From positions 1-11,843 of the forward strand of contig PWOG01000292.1 in assembly GCA_003557565.1 (NCBI GenBank): a stretch of DNA of 11,843 nt. The letters are read 5' to 3'. Position 1 is the stretch's first letter. The number at the start of each line of letters is the position of its first letter. A model generated the notes under the pieces. That model had not been told where the DNA came from. It did not search any database and saw only the letters and a list, made by a program, of their open reading frames with translations. The position numbers and the translations under genes were made by a program. This DNA comes from Desulfobulbaceae bacterium. GTDB lineage: Bacteria > Desulfobacterota > Desulfobulbia > Desulfobulbales > Desulfurivibrionaceae. Shown piece by piece: positions 1 to 6,592 of the stretch.

Positions 1-115
1 AAAAACCGGCCGCAAGTCCCGCCAGAAGCACCAACCAGGCCCGCCGCTTCATCGTTTTGCCGGCGCAGACCACCAAAGCACAACCCGATAACCGCCACCC
101 TTTTGCAGTAAACAT
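1..115 (-). CDS. Partial exported protein, N-terminus only (possible outer-membrane efflux channel)
   Basis: An open frame on the minus strand runs off the left edge. Two in-frame ATGs exist, at 115 and at 52. The start at 115 has a GAGG about 7 nt upstream. The start at 52 lacks a visible ribosome site but gives a textbook signal peptide: basic MKRR, then the hydrophobic stretch AWLVLLAGLAAGF. About 38 codons are visible at most. The gene begins 41 bp after the stop of the RND permease on the same strand, so it is probably the third gene of that operon. In adaptor-permease operons the third gene is often a TolC-like outer-membrane factor, and an exported product fits. That identity is inferred from position only; no family domain is visible in the part present. 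Confidence 0.5.
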   Translation of the reverse strand, partial: MFTAKGWRLSGCALVVCAGKTMKRRAWLVLLAGLAAGF

Positions 116-156
116 CCCCCGACCTCTCTTTGGTTATTCATTGACTATGACCTGGC

Positions 157-3100
157 TTACGAAGTGGCCGCCGGTTTTTCGGCCCCGCCGCGCCGGTAAA
201 AAAGAGAATAAAGCACCGGAATCAGCAGCAGGCTGATAAAGGTAGAGCTGAGCAGACCGCCGATCACCGCCCGGGCCATGGGGGCCTGCTGCTCGCTGCC
301 CTCGCCCATCCCCAGGGCCAGGGGCAGCATGGCAAAGGAGGTGGTCAGGGTGGTCATCAGGATCGGTCGCAGCCGGCGGCGGCCCGCTTCCCGTGCCGCC
401 TCGAGAGCCGCCCAGCCCGCATCCCGGCGCAGGCGGGTAGCCTGATCCACCAGCAAAATGGCGTTGTTGACCACGATCCCCACCAGCATGATACCGCCGA
501 TATAAGACTGGGAATTGAGGGTGGTGCCGGTGAACAGCAGCATCAGCACCACTCCGATAAGGGCCATGGGCACGGCAAACATCACAATCAGGGGATCGCG
601 CAACGACTCGTAGAGGCAGGCCATGACCATGTAGACCAGCAGTATGGCCAGAACCAGACCCAGGGCCATCTCATTGAAAGCCTTTTCCTGTTGTTCGTAA
701 TCGCCGCCGAAGGTAATGTCAACTCCCCGGGGAATGGGCATGGTCTCCAGACGCTGACGGATATCGGCCACCACCGACCCCATGTCCCGGTCGGCCAGGT
801 TGGCCTGCACCCGGGTGACCCGCTGCTGATCCTGGCGCTCGATGGTCAGCGGTCCTTCCGCGCGCTCCACCGTAACCACATTGGCCAGGGCGACAAAATC
901 ACCTTGGTCGTTGGGCACAGTGATATTGAGGATATCGTTGAAATCCAGTTGTTCGGCATCCTGCAGGCGCATAAAGATGCGGTATTCCTGACCGCCGTCG
1001 CGGAACTGGCCGGCATTGGATCCGGCCATGGCGATTTCAATGGTGCGGGCGATGCGAGCCACCGACAGGCCAAGATCGGCGGCCCGCTGGCGGTCGACCC
1101 GCAGCAGTTCCAGAGGCACCCCACCCTCCCGGCTTAAGCGCAGATCGGAGATCCCCTCGATGTCGGCAATGGCATCCCGGATCCGGCCGGCCACCTGATC
1201 CAGCTGCTCCAGATCAAAGCCCCGGACCTCGATGGCCAGCCGCTCATCCTCGGCCCCGCCGGCCAGGCGCAGGATAAAAAGGCCGCCGGTACGGGTACGA
1301 ATTTCCACTCCGGGAATATCGCCCAGCAGTGAGCGCAGGTCGCTGGCGATCTCCTCGCTGGAGCGAGTACGCTCCCGAACCGGGACCAGAGCCAGGCGAA
1401 TATCGGCGTTGGCCGGCGTCCCGGTGCGCCACGAGGTGCCCCCCACCCGAACCACCGAGTTGCGGGTTTCCGGCACCGCAGCCAGAACCTTCTGTTCCAC
1501 CTCCCGCACCTTTTGATCCAGCATCGCCAACTGGGTGCCGGTTTCCATTTCGACGCCCACCCGGACCTGGCCTTCATCGGCCTGGGGCATGAACTCGCTG
1601 CCCAGGTGGGGCAGCAGCATCAGGGCCAGGATAAAGAGGGTGCCGAAAAAAATCACCACCGGACCACGGTTGTTCAGGGCCATATCCAGAGTCCGCCGGT
1701 AAAGGTGCTCAATCCCGTTAAAAATGCCCGCCAGCAAGCGGAGCAGGACGGCCCTTGGCCCCCTTTCATCCTCCCCGGCCACCGCCGCCGGCCGGACCAG
1801 CCGGGCGGCCAGCATGGGGGTCAGGGTCAGGGCGGTGACCAGGGCCGCCAGCAGGGCAAAACCAACCACCAGGGCCAGCTGCCGGAACAGAATGCCGGCC
1901 AGTTCCTGGGCAAAGAGAATGGGAAAAAAGATCACCAGGGTGGTCAGGGTGCCGGCGACAATGGCGGCGGCCACCTCGCCGGTGCCCTTTTCCGCCGCTT
2001 CATGGGGCCCTTTTTTTTCCCGGTCCCGCAAGCGGGCGATGTTCTCCAGAACCACGATGGAACTGTCCACCATCATTCCCACCCCCAGGGCCAGGCCGCC
2101 CAGGGTCATGAGATTGAGGGTAAACCCGCCGAAGTAGATCAGGCCGAAGGTGGAGATCACCGCCACCGGAATGGCGGTGGCGGTGACCAGGGTGGAGCGG
2201 AAACTGCGCAGGAAAAAGAGCAGCACCAGCACCGCCAGGGAGCCGCCGTAAAGCAGGGAACGGCCGACATTGTCGATGGAGCGCTGGATATATTCGGAAA
2301 AATCGAGAATGGGGATGATGCTGGCCTGGGGGAAATCACGGTTGAGCTGCTCCACCTCACGCAGCACGTCTCGGGCCACCTGGACGGTATTGGCGTCGGG
2401 CTGCTTGCGGATGGCCAGGCGCACCCCCGGCTCATCGTTGATCCGGACGATCCGGCTGATCTTGCTGTGAGTGTCCTCTATTTGGGCCACCTGGTCCAGG
2501 GTGATGGGGGCGCCGTCCCGCACCGCCAGCACGGTGGCCGCCAGTTCATCGAGGGTGGTGAACTGGCCGGGGGTACGCAGAGTGATTTCCAGCCGGCCCC
2601 GCTCAACCTCGCCGGCGGGCACGGTGATATTGGCATCCCGCAGGGCCTGGCGAATACCGTCCAAACTAAGCCCCAGGGCGCCAATCTTGTCGGGGTTGAG
2701 ATTGACCTGGATCTCCCGCTCCAGCCCGCCCCAGACATCCATGGAGGCCACCCCCGCCACCCGTTCGACCCGATAGCTCATCTGCTCGTCGATGAGCCGC
2801 CGCAACTCCAGGGGGTCCATGGGGCTGGACACCCCCAGGATCAGTACCGGGGTGGCGGAGATATCGAACTTGCGGACTTGGGGCCGGGTAATATCATCGG
2901 GCAGCTGGTTCATGATCCGATCCAGCCGGTCCCGCAGGTCATTGGCCGCCACGTCAATATCGGTGCCCCAGGTAAAGGAGACCCGAACGTTGCCCACCCC
3001 TTCCGAGGAATTGGAGTTGATGCTCTCCACCCCGGCCACCGCCGCCACCGCCTGTTCAATGGGGCGGGTGATCAACTCTTCCACCTCCTCGGGGCTGGCG

Positions 3101-3258
3101 TTGTCGTAGGTGACGGAGATGGTCAGGGTGGGGTAGGTGACCTCGGGCATCAGGTCGATGGGCAGCCGGGAGAGGGCAACCGCCCCGATGATCACCGCGA
3201 TCAGGGTGACCATGGTGGTAAAAACCGGCCGGCTGACGGTAAACCGGGCCGGGTTCAT
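157..3258 (-). CDS. RND efflux permease, HAE-1/AcrB-like, pump 1
   Basis: This 1033-residue protein has the usual length and layout of an inner-membrane RND drug/proton antiporter. TM1 lies at about 12-30, the first periplasmic porter half follows, TM2-TM6 lie at about 337-488, TM7 at 533-550, the second periplasmic half follows, and TM8-TM12 lie at about 865-1020. The N-terminal RLPIDLMPEV segment and the EELITRPIEQA segment are typical of the family. The TM4 motif GMMVDSSIVVLENI keeps one proton-relay aspartate (D398); the second position is serine (S399). In TM10 the AcrB lysine position is asparagine (N931 in GIVVNNAILLVD), as in many SwrC-like relatives. The ATG at 3258 overlaps the adaptor stop by 4 bp (ATGA), with GGAG about 10 nt upstream, so translation is likely coupled. 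With the adaptor it should expel hydrophobic or amphiphilic compounds across both membranes. The substrate cannot be read from the sequence. Confidence 0.95.
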   Translation of the reverse strand: MNPARFTVSRPVFTTMVTLIAVIIGAVALSRLPIDLMPEVTYPTLTISVTYDNASPEEVEELITRPIEQAVAAVAGVESINSNSSEGVGNVRVSFTWGTDIDVAANDLRDRLDRIMNQLPDDITRPQVRKFDISATPVLILGVSSPMDPLELRRLIDEQMSYRVERVAGVASMDVWGGLEREIQVNLNPDKIGALGLSLDGIRQALRDANITVPAGEVERGRLEITLRTPGQFTTLDELAATVLAVRDGAPITLDQVAQIEDTHSKISRIVRINDEPGVRLAIRKQPDANTVQVARDVLREVEQLNRDFPQASIIPILDFSEYIQRSIDNVGRSLLYGGSLAVLVLLFFLRSFRSTLVTATAIPVAVISTFGLIYFGGFTLNLMTLGGLALGVGMMVDSSIVVLENIARLRDREKKGPHEAAEKGTGEVAAAIVAGTLTTLVIFFPILFAQELAGILFRQLALVVGFALLAALVTALTLTPMLAARLVRPAAVAGEDERGPRAVLLRLLAGIFNGIEHLYRRTLDMALNNRGPVVIFFGTLFILALMLLPHLGSEFMPQADEGQVRVGVEMETGTQLAMLDQKVREVEQKVLAAVPETRNSVVRVGGTSWRTGTPANADIRLALVPVRERTRSSEEIASDLRSLLGDIPGVEIRTRTGGLFILRLAGGAEDERLAIEVRGFDLEQLDQVAGRIRDAIADIEGISDLRLSREGGVPLELLRVDRQRAADLGLSVARIARTIEIAMAGSNAGQFRDGGQEYRIFMRLQDAEQLDFNDILNITVPNDQGDFVALANVVTVERAEGPLTIERQDQQRVTRVQANLADRDMGSVVADIRQRLETMPIPRGVDITFGGDYEQQEKAFNEMALGLVLAILLVYMVMACLYESLRDPLIVMFAVPMALIGVVLMLLFTGTTLNSQSYIGGIMLVGIVVNNAILLVDQATRLRRDAGWAALEAAREAGRRRLRPILMTTLTTSFAMLPLALGMGEGSEQQAPMARAVIGGLLSSTFISLLLIPVLYSLFYRRGGAEKPAATS

Positions 3259-4550
3259 CGGGCTTCATCTCCAGCGGTGGAAACCTGGCCTGTCTCGCCG
3301 CCCAAAGCATTCCCGGCTGGCCGTTCCTCCTCCCGGGGAATGATAATCCGGGCCCCGTCGCTGAGCAGGTGCTGGCCCATGGTCACCACCCGGCCGCTTA
3401 ACTCCGGGGCCACGACCTCCACCAGCTCCCGCCCCTGCAGGCCCAACTGCACCGGGACGTAACGAGCGGTCTCGCCATCGGCGGCCACCCGGTAAAGGGC
3501 GTATTCTCCGGGCCGCTCAATCAGAGCCGCCCGCGGCACCAGCAAGGCGTCATCCTTGCGGGCCAGCTCGATCTCCAGGCGCACGAACATCCCCGGCTTC
3601 AAAAGCAGATCGGGGTTGGCCACCTCCACTTCCAGCCGCGCCTGGCGAGAGGCCTCCCGGACCACCGGGGCCAGCCGGGCCAGCTTTCCGGGAAAGGCGG
3701 TGTCCCTTACCGCATCAGCCCGCACCGCCACCTCCTGGCCCACCGCCAGCCGGGGGTAATCCCGCTCCGGCGCATGGGCCACCGCCACCAGGTGATCGAT
3801 CCCCACCAGGGAAAAAAGCGGGGTGTTGGCGGCCAGCAGCGAACCTTCATCGGCATAGCGTTCGGCGATCACCCGCTGTTGGTCCTCACCCTGCCAGTCG
3901 GCCCTGATTTCGGTATAGGACAGGCGCAATTCGGCGGCGGCCAGAGCGGCTTGCCGCTGGGAGACCTGGGCGGCGGCCACCTGGGCCTTGGCCTGCTGGG
4001 CCTGATAATTGGCCCGGGCATTGTCCAGTTCCGCTTCCGAGGCCACCCCCTGTCGGCGCAGACTCTGGGCCCGGTCATATTCCCGGCGGCTGGTGGCCAG
4101 GGCGCTTTCAGCCTCGGCCAGCCCGGCCCGGGCCACTTCCAGTTCCGCCCGGGCCTTGTCCACCTCCAGGCGGTACTCATCGCTGTCCATTCTGGCCACC
4201 ACCTGGCCGCGCCGAATCTCGTCGCCCAGATCAGCGTGCAACTCCAGCAGCCGCCCGCCGACCCGGGCCGCCAGGTCGAAACGGGAAGCGGGCTGCAGGG
4301 TGCCGGTGAAGGTGCGGCGCTCGGCAATCTTCCCCCGCTGAACCGGGGCCACCTCCACCGCCACCGCCGCTTTGCTTTCCCCGCCGCCGGAGGTCTCCGG
4401 GGCAAGGGCGGGGCCGTCCTCGCGGCCCAGCAGCCAATGGGCGCCCACCAGCAAAAATAGCGCCAGAACGGCGCCGATCAGGGTTTTCATATAAGACTTG
4501 GACATGTTCACAATAATAAATAAAGATTTGCCAAAAGTCCCGGAATTCAT
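3255..4550 (-). CDS. RND periplasmic adaptor (HlyD/AcrA-type membrane fusion protein), pump 1
   Basis: This is the adaptor that links the pump-1 permease to an outer-membrane channel. Counting from the ATG at 4550 (431 residues), there is one hydrophobic anchor or uncleaved signal at about 21-41 (MKTLIGAVLALFLLVGAHWL) with no lipobox cysteine. A split lipoyl/barrel-sandwich domain occupies about 88-123 and 213-250. Between them lies an Ala/Glu/Gln-rich coiled-coil hairpin at about 124-212, followed by beta-barrel and membrane-proximal domains from about 250. The second lipoyl half starts SYTEIRADWQGEDQQRV, where the family usually has a shorter IRAPFDG-type turn. The start is uncertain: ATGs at 4550, 4505 and 4490 are in frame and none has a clear ribosome site. 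The one at 4490 gives the cleanest signal sequence. The gene is first in its operon and is divergent from the TetR gene. Confidence 0.93.
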   Translation of the reverse strand: MNSGTFGKSLFIIVNMSKSYMKTLIGAVLALFLLVGAHWLLGREDGPALAPETSGGGESKAAVAVEVAPVQRGKIAERRTFTGTLQPASRFDLAARVGGRLLELHADLGDEIRRGQVVARMDSDEYRLEVDKARAELEVARAGLAEAESALATSRREYDRAQSLRRQGVASEAELDNARANYQAQQAKAQVAAAQVSQRQAALAAAELRLSYTEIRADWQGEDQQRVIAERYADEGSLLAANTPLFSLVGIDHLVAVAHAPERDYPRLAVGQEVAVRADAVRDTAFPGKLARLAPVVREASRQARLEVEVANPDLLLKPGMFVRLEIELARKDDALLVPRAALIERPGEYALYRVAADGETARYVPVQLGLQGRELVEVVAPELSGRVVTMGQHLLSDGARIIIPREEERPAGNALGGETGQVSTAGDEAR

Positions 4551-4638
4551 TGGCCGGTGACGCCAAAACCGCCTTTTAAAAAGACTTTACCGAACCCGCG
4601 ACGTACCGGTGCGCCAGTCGCCGACCAATTTTTAAAGC

Positions 4639-4683
4639 ACCTGAAGACCGGAGACGTATTAACAATGACAACCTGAAGACCGG
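4639..4683. repeat. 13-bp direct repeat ACCTGAAGACCGG, 32-bp period
   Basis: The sequence ACCTGAAGACCGG occurs exactly at 4639-4651 and again at 4671-4683. The start-to-start distance is 32 bp, close to three turns of the DNA helix, so a protein bound to both copies would sit on the same face. The copies lie upstream of the TetR promoter and within the leader or upstream region of the leftward operon. They could be sites for an activator or second regulator, or a chance duplication. No function is established. Confidence 0.55.
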
Positions 4684-4717
4684 GATGTTCGGATCTTTTG
4701 CCCCGGAAAAACGATCC

Positions 4718-4745
4718 TTGACAAACGTATGGCCGGCGCTAAGAT
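4718..4745 (+). promoter_or_regulatory. Probable sigma-70-type promoter for the TetR-adaptor-permease operon
   Basis: A perfect -35 hexamer TTGACA lies at 4718-4723. After a 16-bp spacer, TAAGAT at 4740-4745 serves as a fair -10 (4 of 6 matches to TATAAT). The predicted transcription start is near 4752, about 27 bp before the chosen ATG of the repressor gene. The alternative -10 GATAGT at 4743-4748 would need a longer 19-bp spacer. The position directly before the palindrome and the repressor gene supports the assignment. Confidence 0.65.
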
Positions 4746-4759
4746 AGTAATTGATTACT
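4746..4759. promoter_or_regulatory. Candidate TetR-family operator (perfect 14-bp palindrome)
   Basis: AGTAAT-TG-ATTACT is a perfect inverted repeat of 6-bp arms around a 2-bp centre. It begins directly after the proposed -10 and covers the expected transcription start of the repressor operon, a classic place for an autorepressor to block RNA polymerase. Binding by the adjacent TetR protein is inferred from position and symmetry. Confidence 0.6.
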
Positions 4760-4778
4760 TACTTTAACGGTGACCAAT

Positions 4779-5417
4779 ATGACCAAAGCCAAAACCGGCA
4801 GCAAACACCTGCCCGCCGAGCAGCGCCGGGCCGCCACCGTGAAAGCGGTACTGGATCTGGCCGCCCGCCAAAATCCCGGCGAAATTACCACCTCGGCCAT
4901 TGCCCAAGAAATGAACCTGACCCAGGGGGCGCTGTTCCGCCATTTTCCCAACAAGGAGGCGATTCGGCAGGCGGTGATGAACTGGGTGGCCGAACAGCTG
5001 CTCAAGCGGGTGGAAAAAGCGGCCCGCGACGCTCCCACCCCCCTGGCGGCCCTGGAGTCCATGTTCATGACCCACATCGCCTTTGTCGTCGCCCACCCAG
5101 GCATTCCCCGCATGCTTTTCCACGAACTGCAGCATCACCGGGACTCGCCGGCCAAAAACCTGGCCCGCACCCTGGTGCAGCGTTACCGGCAAAAACTGGC
5201 CGATCTGATCGAGGCCGGCAAGCATTCCGGCGAGCTGGCCCCGGAAGTGGAGCCCGACAGCGCCGCCGCCCTCTTTGTGGGGATGATCCAGGGGCTGGTG
5301 GTCCAATCCCTGCTGGCCGGGGGCCCCGAGCAGATGAAGGCCAAAGCGCCGGGGGTTTTCGCTCTGTTCAAGCGCGGTATCATTAACCACCCGGCACCGG
5401 AGGGGTCCCGACCATGA
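4779..5417 (+). CDS. TetR/AcrR-family transcriptional repressor
   Basis: This 212-residue one-component regulator has normal TetR-family length. The N-terminal DNA-binding domain lies at about 14-62. Its helix-turn-helix reads ITTSAIAQEMNLTQGALFRH and continues into the typical FPNKEAIRQAV segment. The remaining all-helical part (about 65-212) is the ligand-binding and dimerisation domain, which is too variable to name a ligand. I prefer the ATG at 4779 because GGTGA at 4769-4773 sits 5 nt before it. An upstream in-frame GTG at 4770 lies inside that ribosome site. The gene is first in the plus-strand operon, and its stop overlaps the start of the next gene (ATGA at 5414-5417). It probably represses its own operon through the palindrome at 4746-4759, and possibly the divergent pump-1 operon. 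Confidence 0.93.
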   Translation: MTKAKTGSKHLPAEQRRAATVKAVLDLAARQNPGEITTSAIAQEMNLTQGALFRHFPNKEAIRQAVMNWVAEQLLKRVEKAARDAPTPLAALESMFMTHIAFVVAHPGIPRMLFHELQHHRDSPAKNLARTLVQRYRQKLADLIEAGKHSGELAPEVEPDSAAALFVGMIQGLVVQSLLAGGPEQMKAKAPGVFALFKRGIINHPAPEGSRP

Positions 5418-6592
5418 AGACTGGATCGACAACTTTTAGCCACCCGGCCCGGCTGATTATAGCGCTGCTGGCCATCGGGGCCGTGGTCTGGCTCGGGCTG
5501 GGCACCGCCGACCGGCTGCGTACCGCCTTCGTGCCTCCCGCCCCTGAACCGGTCCCGCCCCGGACCGTGGAAACCATGGTGGCCGAACCCCGCACCTTTG
5601 AACGCTGGCAACGCTATCCCGGCAGCATTGCCGCAGAAAGCGAGGCGGTTTTAAGCAGCCGGATCTACGGGATCATCCGGGCAATGCCCTTCCGGGCCGG
5701 AGACCGGGTGGAGGCGGGGGATGTGTTGATCACCCTGACCGATGAAGAATTGCGCCGGGAGCTTGACCGGCTGGATTACGAAATCGAGGCCACCCTCGCC
5801 GAGCTGGAATTGGCCCGGCGGCAGCTCGAGCGCCGGGAGCAGCTCCATGCCGAAGACGCCATCACCCGGGAAGCCCTGGAAGAATCGCAAACCCGGACCA
5901 AAACCCTGGCGGCCTCCCTGGCCGCCAACCGGCAAGCCCGGGAGGCCGCCGCCGAACGACTGGACTACACCCGGATCCGGGCTCCCTTTGCCGGCTTGGT
6001 CGGCCGGCTCCATGCCCTGCCGGGAGACCTGGCCAGTCCAGGGCAACCTCTGCTGGAGCTGGTGGCCGTAGATCAACTTAAAGCGGAATTTGTGCTCCCG
6101 CAAAGTGATCTGGCCGGGATCGGCCCCGGAACCCCGTTACGGATCAAGGTTGCCGCCGTTGACCGACAATGGGACAACACCCTGGACCGGCTTCATCCCG
6201 ACCTTAAACCCCCCGGTCGGGGAGCTCGGGCGGAAACCCTGCTTCCCGCCAAGGCCGCCGGGTTATTGCGGCCCGGAATGACGGCGTCGGTCAAAGTGCT
6301 GGTCCATCACCGGGAAAACTCCCTGGTGATCCCGGTGGAGGCCCTTTATCAGCGCCGGGGGCAGGCGCACGTATTTATCGTGGATAACGGCCGGGCCCGG
6401 AGTCGGCCGGTTCGCCCCGGCCCGGAGGCCGACGGTTGGGTGGTGATTGACGAGGGGCTTACCCGGGGCGAGCAGGTCATCACCGGCGGTTATCCCGGGC
6501 TGGCCGACGGCGATCCGGTGCAGATCGTCAACGTTTACGGGCCGGAAAATCAGCCGGCCAATAAAACACCCGAGCCCGGAGACCCGGCATGA
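5414..6592 (+). CDS. RND periplasmic adaptor (HlyD/AcrA-type membrane fusion protein), pump 2
   Basis: This 392-residue adaptor is for the second RND permease. It has a hydrophobic anchor or signal at about 12-30 (ARLIIALLAIGAVVWLGLG) and a proline-rich linker at 41-49. The split lipoyl domain occupies about 75-112 and 184-219, with IRAPFAGLVGRL at 188-199 as a good family match. A charged coiled-coil hairpin lies at about 113-183, followed by beta-barrel and membrane-proximal parts to about 372 and a short polar tail. GGAGGGG lies about 8 nt before the ATG. The gene overlaps the TetR stop and the permease start by 4 bp each, so the three are almost certainly one translationally coupled transcript. 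It shows little obvious similarity to the pump-1 adaptor beyond the shared fold, so the two pumps do not look like a recent tandem duplication. Confidence 0.94.
   Translation: MKTGSTTFSHPARLIIALLAIGAVVWLGLGTADRLRTAFVPPAPEPVPPRTVETMVAEPRTFERWQRYPGSIAAESEAVLSSRIYGIIRAMPFRAGDRVEAGDVLITLTDEELRRELDRLDYEIEATLAELELARRQLERREQLHAEDAITREALEESQTRTKTLAASLAANRQAREAAAERLDYTRIRAPFAGLVGRLHALPGDLASPGQPLLELVAVDQLKAEFVLPQSDLAGIGPGTPLRIKVAAVDRQWDNTLDRLHPDLKPPGRGARAETLLPAKAAGLLRPGMTASVKVLVHHRENSLVIPVEALYQRRGQAHVFIVDNGRARSRPVRPGPEADGWVVIDEGLTRGEQVITGGYPGLADGDPVQIVNVYGPENQPANKTPEPGDPA

Larger units (their letters stand above)
4551..4778. promoter_or_regulatory. Divergent regulatory region between the two efflux operons
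   Basis: About 230 bp separate the two divergent operons, more AT-rich than the genes around them. The region contains the plus-strand promoter and palindrome described separately, a 13-bp direct repeat, and a weak GCGAC/GTCGC inverted repeat at 4598-4621. A promoter for the leftward adaptor-permease operon must lie here unless it starts within the TetR gene. I could not find a convincing -35/-10 pair on the minus strand; the TTTAAA-like stretches near 4575-4580 and 4630-4636 are only weak -10 candidates. Confidence 0.6.

Noticed and set aside
1513..3462. A 649-codon open frame on the plus strand opposite pump 1
   Set aside because: It is antisense to well-supported permease and adaptor genes. 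Its translation is an unnatural Gly/His/Gln/Asp-rich string with no domain, as expected from GC-biased codons read backwards.
4639..4683. CRISPR array
   Set aside because: There are only two copies of a 13-bp unit, too short and too few, and no cas genes are present.
4751..4778. Earlier starts for the TetR gene: an in-frame GTG at 4770, and an out-of-frame TTG at 4751
   Set aside because: GTG 4770 falls inside the GGTGA ribosome site of ATG 4779. The TTG opens a different frame with no regulator domain and would overlap the palindrome.
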